Below the pieces are notes generated by a model. The model had not been told where the DNA came from, did not search any database, and worked only from the letters and a program-made list of their open reading frames with translations. This document shows positions 24,601 through 37,770 of a stretch of DNA of 64,000 bases, piece by piece. The stretch spans positions 50,361,087 through 50,425,086 of the forward strand of contig OY759216.1 of the NCBI GenBank assembly GCA_963662175.1. The letters run 5' to 3'. A program made the position numbers and the translations under genes. Numbering within the stretch: position 1 is the stretch's first letter; every line of letters begins with the position of its first letter. Source of the DNA: Aradus depressus. Its lineage: Eukaryota > Arthropoda > Insecta > Hemiptera > Aradidae.

Positions 24601-27600
24601 ACATTTTTATTTTGATTTTTGTGTAGGATTGAGATAATCCGGTCGTTCTCTATCAGTTTTAACAAATATTAAATCTATAAACCGTTAAAAAGCGAGAAAT
24701 TTCAAGAATGGAGTCTACCGAGCTCAGGATCGCCACTTAGAAATCTTGCTGAGGCACTTAGGTCAGATGTTTCAATCGGGAAGGTAAAAAACACTTTGAG
24801 CACGTCGTCCTTCGGATGGGACTTTAAGCGATGATCCAGGGCTTTTTCGAATGTGAGGTACTCGATAATGAGACGTATGTTATGTAAATAAACCTGGTTA
24901 GGTGAAATTTCACTTAGGTTGAAAATAGCCTTGAGCACGTCGTCCGTCGGATGGGACTTTTCGGATATATCTGATTCTGTCGTATCAGTTTTAACAATTA
25001 TTAAGCCTATAAACCGTTAAATAGCGTGAATTTTTTGAAAAACATTTTTATTTTGATTTTTGTGTAGGATTCAGATAATCCGGTCGTTCTCTATCAGTTT
25101 TAACAAATATTAAATCTATAAACCGTTAAAAAGCGAGAAATTTCAAGAATGGAGTCTACCGAGCTCAGGATCGCCACTTAGAAATCTAGTTGAGGCACTT
25201 AGGTCAGATGTTTCAATCGGGAAGTTAAAAAACACTTTGAGCACGTCGTCCTTCGGATGGGACTTTAAGCGATGTTCCAGAACTTTTTCGAATGTGAGGT
25301 ACTCGATAATGAGACGTATGTTATGAAAATAAACCTGGGTAGGTGAAATTTCACTTAGGTTGAAAATTGCCTTGAGCACGTCGTCCTTCGGATGGGACTT
25401 TCCGGATAAATCTGAATCTCTCGTATCAGTTTTAACAATTATTAAGCCTATAAACCGTTAAATAGCGCAAATTTTTTGAAAAACATTTTTATTTTGATTT
25501 TTGTGTAGGATTCAGATAATCCGGTCGTTCTCTATCAGTTTTAACAAATATTAAATCTATAAACCGTTAAAAAGCGAGACATTTGAAGAATGGAGTCTAC
25601 CGAGCTCAGGATCGCCACTTAGAAATCTAGCTGAGGCACTTAGGTCAGATGTTTCAATCGGGAAGTTAAAAAACACTTTGAGCTCGTCGTCCTTCGGATG
25701 GGACTTTAAGCGATGATCCAGGGCTTTTTCGAATGTGAGGTACTCGATAATGAGACGTATGTTATGTAAATAAACCTGGTTAGGTGAAATTTCACTTAGG
25801 TTGAAAATAGCCTTGAGCACGTCGTCCGTCGGATGGGACTTTTCGGATATATCTGATTCTGTCGTATCAGTTTTAACAGTTATTAAGCCTATAAACCGTT
25901 AAATAGCGTGAATTTTTTGAAAAACATTTTTATTTTGATTTTTGTGTAGGATTCAGATAATCCGGTCGTTCTCTATCAGTTTTAACAAATATTAAATCTA
26001 TAAACCGGAAAAAAGCGAGAAATTTCAAGAATGGAGTCTACCGAGCTCAGGATCGCCACTTAGAAATCTAGTTGAGGCACTTAGGTCAGATGTTTTAATC
26101 GGGAAGCTAAAAATAACTTTGAGCACGTCGTCCTTCGGATGGCACATTAAGCAATGATCCAGGGCTTTTTCGAATGTGAGGTACTCGATAATGAGACGTA
26201 TGTTATGTAAATAAACCTGGGTAGGTCAATTTCTACTTAGGTTGAAAGCCTTGAGCACGTCGTCCTTCGGATGGGACTTTCCGGATAAATCTGAATCTGT
26301 CGTATCAGTTTTAACAATTATTAAGCCTATAAACCGTTAAATAGCGCAAATTTTTTGAAAAACATTTTTATTTTGATTTTTGTGTAGGATTCAGATAATC
26401 CGGTCACTTCTCTATCAGTTTTAACAAATATTTAATCTATAAACCGTTAAAAAGCGAGAAATTTGAAGAATGGAGTCTACCGAGCTCAGGATCGCCACTT
26501 AGAAATCTAGGTGAGGCACTTAGGTCAGATGTTTTAATCGGGAAGTGAAAAATAACTATGAGCACGTCGTCCTTCGGATGGGACTTTAAGCGATGTTCCA
26601 GGACTTTTTCGAATGTGAGGTACTCGATAATGAGACGTATGTTATGTAAATAAACCTGGGTAGGTGAAATTTCACTTAGGTTGAAAATAGCCTTGAGCAC
26701 GTCGTCCTTCGGATGGGACTTTCCGGATAAATCTGAATCTCTCGTATCAGTTTTAACAATTATTAAGCCTATAAACCGTTAAATAGCGCAAATTTTTTGA
26801 AAAACATTTTTATTTTGATTTTTGTGTAGGATTCAGATAATCCGGTCGTTCTCTATCAGTTTTAACAAATATTAAATCTATAAACCGTTAAAAAGCGAGA
26901 AATTTCAAGAATGGAGTCTACCGAGCTCAGGATCGCCACTTAGATGTCTAGTTGAGGCACTTAGGTCAGATGTTTCAATCGGGAAGTTAAAAAACACTTT
27001 GAGCACGTCGTCCCTCGGATGGGACTTTAAGCGATGATCCAGGGCTTTTTCGAATGTGAGGTACTCGATAATGAGACGTATGTTATGTAAATAAACCTGG
27101 GTAGGTGAAATATCACTTAGGTTGAAAATAGCCTTGAGCACGTCGTCCTTCGGATGGGACTTTCCGGATAAATCTGAATCTCTCGTATCAGTTTTAACAA
27201 TTATTAAGCCTATAAACCGTTAAATAGCGCAAATTTTTTGAAAAACATTTTTATTTTGATTTTTGTGTAGGATTCAGATAATCCGGTCGTTCTCTATCAG
27301 TTTTAACAAATATTAAATCTATAAACCGTTAAAAAGCGAGACATTTGAAGAATGGAGTCTACCGAGCTCAGGATCGCCACTTAGAAATCTAGCTGAGGCA
27401 CTTAGGTCAGATGTTTCAATCGGGAAGTTAAAAAACACTTTGAGCTCGTCGTCCTTCGGATGGGACTTTAAGCGATGATCCAGGGCTTTTTCGAATGTGA
27501 GGTACTCGATAATGAGACGTATGTTATGTAAATAAACCTGGTTAGGTGAAATTTCACTTAGGTTGAAAATAGCCTTGAGCACGTCGTCCGTCGGATGGGA

Positions 27601-29526
27601 CTTTTCGGATATATCTGATTCTGTCGTATCAGTTTTAACAGTTATTAAGCCTATAAACCGTTAAATAGCGTGAATTTTTTGAAAAACATTTTTATTTTGA
27701 TTTTTGTGTAGGATTCAGATAATCCGGTCGTTCTCTATCAGTTTTAACAAATATTAAATCTATAAACCGGAAAAAAGCGAGAAATTTCAAGAATGGAGTC
27801 TACCGAGCTCAGGATCGCCACTTAGAAATCTAGTTGAGGCACTTAGGTCAGATGTTTTAATCGGGAAGCTAAAAATAACTTTGAGCACGTCGTCCTTCGG
27901 ATGGCACATTAAGCAATGATCCAGGGCTTTTTCGAATGTGAGGTACTCGATAATGAGACGTATGTTATGTAAATAAACCTGGGTAGGTCAATTTCTACTT
28001 AGGTTGAAAGCCTTGAGCACGTCGTCCTTCGGATGGGACTTTCCGGATAAATCTGAATCTGTCGTATCAGTTTTAACAATTATTAAGCCTATAAACCGTT
28101 AAATAGCGCAAATTTTTTGAAAAACATTTTTATTTTGATTTTTGTGTAGGATTCAGATAATCCGGTCACTTCTCTATCAGTTTTAACAAATATTTAATCT
28201 ATAAACCGGAAAAAAGCGAGAAATTTCAAGAATGGAGTCTACCGAGCTCAGGATCGCCACTTAGAAATCTAGGTGAGGCACTTAGGTCAGATGTTTTAAT
28301 CGGGAAGTGAAAAATAACTATGAGCACGTCGTCCTTCGGATGGGACTTTAAGCGATGTTCCAGGACTTTTTCGAATGTGAGGTACTCGATAATGAGACGT
28401 ATGTTATGTAAATAAACCTGGGTAGGTGAAATTTCACTTAGGTTGAAAATAGCCTTGAGCACGTCGTCCTTCGGATGGGACTTTCCGGATAAATCTGAAT
28501 CTCTCGTATCAGTTTTAACAATTATTAAGCCTATAAACCGTTAAATAGCGCAAATTTTTTGAAAAACATTTTTATTTTGATTTTTGTGTAGGATTCAGAT
28601 AATCCGGTCGTTCTCTATCAGTTTTAACAAATATTAAATCTATAAACCGTTAAAAAGCGAGAAATTTCAAGAATGGAGTCTACCGAGCTCAGGATCGCCA
28701 CTTAGATGTCTAGTTGAGGCACTTAGGTCAGATGTTTCAATCGGGAAGTTAAAAAACACTTTGAGCACGTCGTCCCTCGGATGGGACTTTAAGCGATGAT
28801 CCAGGGCTTTTTCGAATGTGAGGTACTCGATAATGAGACGTATGTTATGTAAATAAACCTGGGTAGGTGAAATATCACTTAGGTTGAAAATAGCCTTGAG
28901 CACGTCGTCCTTCGGATGGGACTTTCCGGATAAATCTGAATCTCTCGTATCAGTTTTAACAATTATTAAGCCTATAAACCGTTAAATAGCGCAAATTTTT
29001 TGAAAAACATTTTTATTTTGATTTTTGTGTAGGATTCAGATAATCCGGTCGTTCTCTATGAGTTTTAACAAATATTAAATCTATAAACCGTTAAAAAGCG
29101 AGACATTTGAAGAATGGAGTCTACCGAGCTCAGGATCGCCACTTAGAAATCTAGCTGAGGCACTTAGGTCAGATGTTTCAATCGGGAAGTTAAAAAACAC
29201 TTTGAGCTCGTCGTCCTTCGGATGGGACTTTAAGCGATGATCCAGGGCTTTTTCGAATGTGAGGTACTCGATAATGAGACGTATGTTATGTAAATAAACC
29301 TGGTTAGGTGAAATTTCACTTAGGTTGAAAATAGCCTTGAGCACGTCGTCCGTCGGATGGGACTTTTCGGATATATCTGATTCTGTCGTATCAGTTTTAA
29401 CAATTATTAAGCCTATAAACCGTTAAATAGCGTGAATTTTTTGAAAAACATTTTTATTTTGATTTTTGTGTAGGATTCAGATAATCCGGTCGTTCTCTAT
29501 CAGTTTTAACAAATATTAAATCTATA
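21691..29526. repeat. Satellite type B array with 1762-bp four-monomer units
   Basis: About 17-18 monomers of 440-441 bp. In the right half, equivalent monomers recur every 1762 bp (ends at 25820, 27582, 29344; also 26700 and 28462). A rare variant with TAGATGTCTAG recurs at 26942 and 28704. This is a classical higher-order arrangement produced by unequal exchange. Immediately right of 21690 there is a scrambled joint (TAGCGCGTCGCGACTTTGAG) before regular monomers resume. Confidence 0.92.
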
Positions 29527-29671
29527 GCAGTTATACCCGGCGTTGCCCGGGAAACTTTGATTTTTCTCCCAATATCTTCTATAACGCTATTCAGTTCCTC
29601 GACAGTACATTCATGATGTTATAATTTTCAATTATTCATACGGAATAAGGCTCATAGTCCTTCAGCTGTTG

Positions 29672-30790
29672 TAACGCTAGTAAGTTTTTAGGACCCCTGG
29701 GCACCACAGCTAGTATGCGCCTTTCAATGGCGGAAGCCACACCTAGTGAATACTTAGCATCGCTGGACGTCCTAGTCAGTGCGTACTTAAGAACGTTTGT
29801 GACCACAGCTAGTATGTGGCTTGCAACGCTGAGCACCACAGCTAGTACGTAGTAGGGAATGCTGGGCATCATAGCTAGTATGTGCCTTGCGACGGCGGAC
29901 CCAACAGCTAGTACGTAGTTAGGAACGCTGGTCACCACAGCTAGTATGTGCCTCGCAACAGCGGACCCCACAGCTAGTACGAAGTTAGGAACGCTGGGCA
30001 TCACAGCTATTAAGTGCCTTGCAACAGCGGACCCCACAGCTAGTATGTAGTTAAATACGCTGGGCATTACAGTTAGTAAGTGCTTTGCAACAGCGAACTT
30101 CACAGCTAGTACATAGTTAGGAACGCTGGGCACTACAGCTAGTAAATGCCTTGCAACAACGGACCCCACAGCTAGTACGAAGTTAGGAACGCTGGGCACT
30201 ACAGCTAGTAAATGCCTTGCAACAACGGACCCCACAGCTAGTACGATATTAGGAACCCTGGGCATCACAGATAGTATGCTTTTGCAACGAGGGCCCCCAC
30301 AGCTGGTACCTACGTAGTTAAATACGCTGGGCCACACTGCTAGCGCCTTGCAACAGCAGACCCCACAGCTAGTACGTAATTAGGAACGCTGGGCCCTACA
30401 GGTAGTAGGTGCCTTGCAACTGCGAACCCCACAGATAGTATGTAGTTAGAACCACAGGGCATCACAGCTAGTATGAGTTTTGCAACGGCGGACCCCACAG
30501 CTAGTACCTACGAGTGAAATACGCTGGGCCACACTGCTAGCGCCTTGCAACAGCAGACCCCACAGCTAGTACGTAATTAGAAACGCTGGGCATTACAGCT
30601 AGTGAATGTCTTATAGGTGCCTTGCAACAGCGAACCCCACAGCCAGTACATAGTTAGGAACGCTGGGGCTGAGCACTACAGCTAGTAAGTACCTTGCAAC
30701 AGCGGACCCCACAGCTAGTACGATATTAGGAACGCTGGACATCACAGCTAGTAAATGTCTTGCAACAGTGAACCCCACAGCGAATACATA
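29672..30790. repeat. 33/66-bp minisatellite block
   Basis: About 17 units of the 66-bp CAGCTAGTA minisatellite with occasional short deletions. It is nearly identical to 21105-21690 in its first half. Confidence 0.87.
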
Positions 30791-30794
30791 GTTA

Positions 30795-31345
30795 CTACTA
30801 CTACATGTGAAATTCATGACAATCCGATTCATGACAATACGACCAACCGTTAATGAGCTAACTCTATATGTATATTTAGCCCCCCCCCCCCCCCCCACAA
30901 CCCTCCTTCCTGTTCAAAATTTTGGGCCGTCACACACCTAATATTTCTATTTGACCTTTAGGAATACTACATGTGAAATTTCATGACAATTCGCCCATTA
31001 GTTAATGAGTTAGCACTATTTATATACTTAGGCCCCCCCACATCCCCCCCTCCCGATCAAAACTTTGGAACGCCACACACCTTATTTTTCTTTTTGGCCT
31101 TCAGGAATACTCCATGTGAAATTTCGTGACAATCCGACCAACCGTTAAAGAGTTAGCTCTATATTTATACTTAGGCCCCCCCACAACCCCCCCTCCCGTT
31201 CAAAACTTTGGGACGCCACACACCTTTTTTTCCTATTTGGCTTTTAAAAATACTACATGTGAAATTTTATGACGATTCGCCCATTAGTTAATGAGTTAGC
31301 TCTATATTTATACTTAGGCCCCCCCTACTACCCCCCTTCCCGATC
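30795..31345. repeat. 142-bp satellite block
   Basis: About four units with a homopolymer C run near 30880-30896 and the usual ATGTGAAATTTCATGAC motif. Confidence 0.85.
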
Positions 31346-31496
31346 AAAATTTTGGGACGCGACATAGCCTATTATTCAATCGGGCTCAAAAGAATGCTAC
31401 ATGTGAAGTTTCATAAAAATCCGTCCAGCCGTATGGGCGTGATGCTGGAACAAACATACAAACACACAAACCCCGTTTCATCTTTATTAATATAGA

Positions 31497-31570
31497 CTTA
31501 AACGTTCCGCTCAACATAGGGTACGTGACATCACCCAACACTCCTGCCAACTTCCTACTACCATCTCCAA
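31497..31570. other. Short unique spacer at Helitron 5' flank
   Basis: 74 bp matching none of the local repeats, between the Helitron terminus at 31496 and satellite A. Its minus-strand reading is open (SRKLAGVLGDVTYPM), but it is too short to assign. It may be a scrap of transported or pre-insertion sequence. Confidence 0.4.
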
Positions 31571-32435
31571 AGCCCACTTATATTCCACATTTCTTCCTTG
31601 ATAATTTTAGTTGGAATCAAACGGTAACTTATTTTACCATACATATGGAGTCTACCGAGCTCAGGATCGCCATTTAGAAATCCAAGTCACTGAGGTCAGA
31701 TATTTTAATCGGAAGATAAAAATAAATTTGAGCACGTCGTCCTTCGGATTGGGCTTTAAGCTATGATCGAGGGCCTTTTTGTATGTCAGGTACTGGATAA
31801 TGAGTCGTATGTTATGTATCTAAATCTGGGTAGCTGAAATTTCATTTACGTTAAAAATAACTTGAGCACGTCGTCCTTAGGATTGGACTTCAAGCTATGA
31901 TCGAGGGCCTTTTTGTATGTCAGGTACTGGATAATGAGTCGTATGTTATGTATCTAAACCTGGGTAGCTGAAATTTCACTTAGGTTAAAAATAAATTTGA
32001 GCACGTCGTCCTTCGGATGGGACTTCCCCGATATATCTGAATCTGTATATCAGTTTTAACAAATATTAAATCTAAAAACTGTTAAAAAGCAAGAAATTTG
32101 ATGAATGGGATTTCGCCCGACTTTTTCGAAAAACATTTTTATTTCGATTTTTGTGTAGGATTCAGATAATTCGGTTGTTCATCAGTTTTAACAAATATTA
32201 AAACTAAAAACCGTTTAAAAGCGAGAAATTTGAAGAATGGAGTTTACCGAGCTCAGGATCGCCATTTAGAAATCTAGCCAAGTCACTTAGGTCAGATGTT
32301 TTAATCGGAAAGATAAAAATAACTTTGAGCACGTCGTCCTTCGGATGGGACATTCCCGATACATCTGAATCTTTCTTTGGTTGACCATCTTCGTTTCTGG
32401 ATGCTGCCTATCTACCAACATAGCTGTATTAATTT
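31571..32435. repeat. Satellite type A island between Helitrons
   Basis: About 865 bp of type A satellite starting CAAAGCCCACTTATATTCC. The right edge (ATTAATTTG joined to CAACAGCGG) shares TTG with the minisatellite, which suggests a microhomology or recombination joint. Confidence 0.88.
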
Positions 32436-32865
32436 GCAACAGCGGACACCACAGCTAGTACGAAGTTAGGAACCCTGGGCACCACATCTAGTATGTGCCT
32501 TGCAACAGCGGACCCCACAGCTAGTACGAAGTTCGGAACGCTGAGCACCACATCTAGTATGTGCCTTGCAACAGCGGACCCCACAGCTAGTACGAAGTTC
32601 GGAACGCTGGGCAACACAGCTAGTATGTGCCTTGCAACAGCGGACCCCACAGGTAGTACGAAGTTAGGAACCATGGGCACCACATCTAGTATGTGCCTTG
32701 CAACAGCGGACCCCACAGCTAGTACGAAGTTCGGAACGCTGGGCAACACAGCTAGTAAGTGTTTTGTAACAGCGGACCCCATAGATACTACATAGTTAGG
32801 AACGCTGGGCAACACAGCTAGTAAATGTCTTGCAACAGTGAACCCCACAGCGAATACACAGTTAC
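32436..32865. repeat. 33/66-bp minisatellite block
   Basis: Six to seven very similar 66-bp units. Both strands stay open (152 codons minus, 100 codons plus) because the period is a multiple of three. This is not evidence of a gene. Confidence 0.87.
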
Positions 32866-34380
32866 TACAACTACATGTGAAATTCATGACAATCCGATTG
32901 CTCTTTAATCATTCAGATTTATTTTTATGCTTAGCCCCCCCCCCCCCCCCCCTCCAAATTTTTAAGATGTCACATAGTGTATTTTTCTATTTGGCCATCA
33001 AGAATACTACATGTGAAACTCCATGACAATCCAATCATCCGTTAATGACCTATCACTATCTTCAAATTTAGGCCTACCCCCATAACCCCCCTCCCGTTCA
33101 CAATTGTTTGATGTCAAACACCCTATTTATCTATTTGGCCTTTATGAATACTACATGTGAAATTTCGTGACAATCCGATCATCCGGTAATGACTTATCAC
33201 TATACTTATACTTAGGCTCCCATCAATCCATCCTCCCGTTCAAAATTTTGTGACTTATACACCCTATATTTCTATTTGGCTTTTAAGAATACTACATGTG
33301 AAATTCCATGACAATACGACCAACCGTTAATGAGCTACCACTATATTTATCCTTGCCCCCCCCCCCCCCCCCCCAACCCTCCCTCCCGTTCAAAACTTTG
33401 GGTCGCCACACACCTTTTTTTTTTACTACATGTGAAACTTCGTGACAATGCGACCACCCGTTAATGAGCTAGCTCTATATTTATACTTAGGCCTCCCCAC
33501 AACCCCCCCTCCCGTTCAAAACTTTGGGACACCACACACCTTATTTTTTATTTGGCCTTCAGGAATACTACATGGGAAATTTCGTGACAATACGATCAAC
33601 CGTTAATGAGCTAGCTATATATTTATACTTAGGCCTCCCCACAACCCCCCCTCCCGTTCAAAACTTTGGGACGCCACACACCTTATTTTTTATTTGGCCT
33701 TCAGGAATACTACATGGGAAATTTCGTGACAATACGATCAACCGTTAATGAGCTAGCTATATATTTATACTTAGGCCTCCCCACAACCCCCCCTCCCGTT
33801 CAAAACTTTGGGACACCACACACCTTATTTTTTATTTGGCCTTCAGGAATACTACATGGGAAATTTCGTGACAATACGATCAACCGTTAATGAGCTAGCT
33901 ATATATTTATACTTAGCCCCCCCCCCCCTCAACCCCCCCACCCGTTCAGAACTTTGGGACACCACACATCTTATTTTTCTATTTGGCCTTCAGGAATACT
34001 ACATGGGAAATTTCATGACAATACGATCAACCGTTAATGAGCTAGCTCTATATTTATACTTAGCCCCCCCCTCAACCCCCCCTCCCATTTAAAATTTTGG
34101 GACGCCACACACAATATTTTTCAATTTGGCCATCAAGAATACTACATGTGAAATTTCATGACAATCTGATCATCCGTTAAAGATCTATCACTATCTTTAT
34201 ATTTAGGCCTACGCCCACAACCCCCCCTCCCATTTAAAATTTTGGGACGCCACACACAATATTTTTCAATTTGGCTTTTAAGAATACTACATGTGAAATT
34301 TCGTGACAATACGACCAACCGTTAATGAGCTAGCTCTATATTTATACTTAGGCCCCCCCACAACCCCCCCTCCCGTTCAA
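32866..34380. repeat. 142-bp satellite block with perfect-period triplet
   Basis: Three consecutive units at about 33524, 33666 and 33808 repeat with an exact period of 142 bp and are almost identical, showing recent local amplification. Runs of C up to about 19 are present (near 32935 and 33355). Confidence 0.88.
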
Positions 34381-34680
34381 AATTTTGGGACGCGACATAG
34401 CCTATTATTCAATCGGGCTCAAAAGAATGCTACATGTGAAGTTTCATAAAAATCCGTCCAGCCGTTTGGGCGTGATGCTGGAACAAACATACAAAGAAAC
34501 ACACAAACCCCGTTTCAGCATTATTAATATAGACTAGCAGTTATACCCGGCGTTGCCCGGGGAACTTTGATTTTTCTCCCAATATCTTCTATAACGCTAT
34601 TCAGTTCCTCGACAGTACATTCATGATGTTATAATTTTCAATTATTCATACGGAATAAGGCTTAGAGTCCTTCAACTATA

Positions 34681-35835
34681 GTTACGCTAGTAAAGTTTTA
34701 GGACCCCTGGGCACCACAGCTAGTATGCGCCTTTCAACGGCGGAAACCCCAGCTAGTGAATACTTAGCACCGCTGGACATCCTAGCCAGTGCGTACTTAA
34801 TATCGCTTGTGACCATAGCTAGTATGTGCCTTGCAACGGCGGACCCCACAGCTAGTACGTAATTAGGAACGCTGGGCACCACAGCTAGTACGTAGGAACG
34901 CTGGGCATCACAGCTAGTATGTGCCTTGCGACAGCGAACCCCACAGCTAGTACGTAGTTAGGAACGCTGGACACCGCAGCTAGTATGTACCTTGCAATAG
35001 CGGACCCCACAGCTAGTACGAAGTTAGGAACGCTGGGCATCACAGCTAATATGTGTTTTGCGACAGCGGACCCCACAGCTAATATGTAGTTAGAAACGCT
35101 GGGCATCACAGCTAGTATGTGTTCTGCAACGGCGGACCCCACCGCTAGTACCTAGTTAGAAACGCTGGGCATCACAGCTAGTATGTGTCTTGCAACTACG
35201 GACCCCACAGATAGTATGTAGTTAGAACCATAGGGCATCACAGCTATTATGTGTTTTGCAACGGCGGACCCCGTAGCTAGTACGTAGTTAAATACGCTGG
35301 GCATCACAACTAGTAAGTGCCTTGCAACTGTAGACCCCACAGATAGTACGTAGTTTGGAACCCTTGCCACCACATCTAGTATGTGCCTTGCAACAGCGGA
35401 CCCCACAGCTAGTAAAAGGTTAGGAACGCTGGGCACTACAGCTAGTATGTGCCGCGCAACAGCGGACCCCACAGCTAGTACGAAGTTAGGAACGCTGGGC
35501 ATCACAGTTAATATGTGTTTTGCAACAGCGGACCCCCAGCTAGTACGTAGTTAGAAACGCTGGGCATCACAGCTAGTATGTGTTCTGCAACAGCGGACCC
35601 CACCGCTTGTACCTAGTTTGAAACGCTGGGCATCACAGTTAGTAAATGTCTTATAGGTGCCTTGAAACAGCGAACCCCACAGCTAGTAAATAGTTAGGAA
35701 CGCTCGGGCTGAGCACTACAGCTAGTAAGTGCCTTGCAACAGCGGACCCCACAGCTAGTACGATATAAGGAACGCTGGGCATCACAGCTAGTAAATGTCT
35801 TGCAACAGTGGACCCCACAGCGAATACATAGTTAC
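34681..35835. repeat. 33/66-bp minisatellite block
   Basis: About 17 units of the CAGCTAGTA minisatellite, preceded by a diverged entry segment (TTACGCTAGTAAAGTTTTAGG). Confidence 0.86.
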
Positions 35836-36803
35836 TACTACTTCATGTGAAATTCATGACAATCCGATTACCCTTTAATCATTCAGCATTATTTTTATGC
35901 TTAGCCCCCCCCCCCCCCCTCCCAAATTTTTAAGATGTCACATAGTGGTTTTTTCTATTTGGCCTTTATGAATACTACATGTGAAATTTCGTGACAATCT
36001 GACCAACCGTTAATGAGCTAGCACTATATTTATACTTAGGTCCCCCCACAACCCCCCTCCCGTTCAAAATTTTTGGACGCCACACACCCTATTTTTCAAT
36101 TGGATTTTAAGAATACTACATGTGAAATATCTAGATAATCCGACCATTACGTAATGAGCTACCGGTATCTTTATATTTAGGCCTATCCCCACAACCACAC
36201 TTCCCGTTTAACATTTTGGGACGCCACACACCCTATTTTTCAATTGGATTTTAAGAATACTACATGTGAAATATCATGATGATCCGACCATTACATAATG
36301 AGCTACCGGTATCTTTATATTTAGGCCTACCCCCACAACCCCCCCTCCCGTTTAACATTTTTGGACGCCACACACCCTATTTTTCAATTGGATTTTAAGA
36401 ATACTACATGTGAAATTTCATGATAATCCGATCATCCGGTAATGAGCTATCACTATCTTCATATTTAGGCCTAACGCCACAACCCCCCTCCCGTTCAGAA
36501 TTCTGAGATGTCACGTAGCGTATTTTTCAATTTTGGGACCTAATATTTCTATTTGACCTTCAGGAATACTACATGTGAAATTTTGTGACGATCCGACATA
36601 CCGGTAATGAGCTAGGACTATATTTATACTTAGGCCCCCACCCCCCACATCCCCCCCCCCCTCCCGTTCAACATTTTGGGACGCCACACATCTTATATTT
36701 CTATTTGGCTTTTAAAAATACTACATGTGAAATTTCGTGACAATCCGACCAATCGTTGAAGAGTTAGCACTATATTTATACTTAGGCCTACCCCCACATC
36801 CCT
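35836..36803. repeat. 142-bp satellite block, diverged units
   Basis: About seven units, including a subset with CAATTGGATTTTAAG and ACCGGTATC variants not seen elsewhere in the window. Confidence 0.83.
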
Positions 36804-36907
36804 ACTACTCTACTAATATCTCCTATAAGTCTTTTAAATTCTTCAACAGTACATTCATGATGTTATAATTTTCAATTATTCATACGGAATAAGGCTTATA
36901 GTCCTTC

Positions 36908-37770
36908 AACTGTAGTAACGCTAGTAAGTTTTTAGGACCCCTGGGCACCACAGCTAGTAAGCGCCTTTCAACGGCGGTAACCACAGCTAGTGAATACTTA
37001 GCTTCGCTGGACGTCCTAGCCAAACTTAAGAACGTTTGCGACCATAGCTAGTATATGCCTTGCAACGCTGGGCACCACAGCTAGTACGTAGTTAAGAACG
37101 CTGGGCACCAGAGGTAGTATATGCTTTGCAACGGCGGACCCCACAGCTAGTACGTAGTTAGAACGCTGGTCACCACAGCTAGTATGTGCCTCGCAAGAGC
37201 GGACCCCACAGCTAGTACGAAGTTAGGAACGCTGGGCATCACAGCTAGTATGGGTTTTGCAACGGCGGACCCCACAGCTAGTACGTAGTTAGAAACGCTG
37301 AGCATCACAGCTAGTATGCTTTTGCAACGACGGACCCCACAGCTAGTACGTTTTTAGGAAGGCTGGGCCCTACAGGTAGTAGGTGCCTTGCAACTGCGGA
37401 CCCCACAGATAGTATGTAGTTAGAACCACAGGGCATCATAGCTAGTATGAGTTTTGCAGCGGCGGACCCCACAGCTAGTACCTACGTAGTTAAATACGCT
37501 GGGCCACACTGCTAGCGCCTTGCAACAGCAGACCCCACAGCTAGTACGTAATTAGGAACGCTGGGCATCACAGCTAGTAAATGTCTTCTAGGTGCCTTGC
37601 AACAGCGAACCCCACAGCCAGTACATAGTTAGGAACGCTGGGGCTGAGCACTACAGCTAGTAAGTGCCTTGCAACAGCGGACCCCACAGCTAGTACGATA
37701 TTAGGAACGCTGGGCATCACAGCTAGTAAATGTCTTGCAACAGTGAACCCCACAGCGAATACATAGTTAC
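36908..37770. repeat. 33/66-bp minisatellite block
   Basis: About 13 units with the usual two 33-bp halves. It is similar in unit order to 29672-30790. Confidence 0.86.

Larger units (their letters stand above)
29527..31496 (-). mobile_element. Non-autonomous Helitron in satellite B
   Basis: The minus-strand 5' end TCTATATTAATAAAG lies at 31496 and the hairpin end at 29527. The terminal CTAG is replaced by the same CTATAGCAG junction as at 20959. Order from the left: head, 66-bp minisatellite (29672-30790), 142-bp satellite (30795-31345), tail with microsatellite. The first 730 bp differ from 20959-21690 at only a few positions by eye. A 233-codon open frame on the minus strand is made only of the 22-residue repeat and is not a gene. 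Confidence 0.85.
32436..34533 (-). mobile_element. 3'-truncated non-autonomous Helitron
   Basis: The minus-strand 5' terminus (TCTATATTAATAATGC) is at 34533. The hairpin/CTAG 3' end is missing because the left side was lost at the joint with satellite A. It contains a minisatellite block (32436-32865) and a 142-bp satellite block (32866-34380). It abuts the next Helitron's CTAG at 34534 without an intervening base. Confidence 0.82.

Noticed and set aside
17428..29344. Family of 78- and 87-codon minus-strand frames (LKAIFNLSEISP-type) at 441-bp spacing
   Set aside because: They recur exactly with the satellite monomer, have no domain, and lie over a core that aligns to a SINE.
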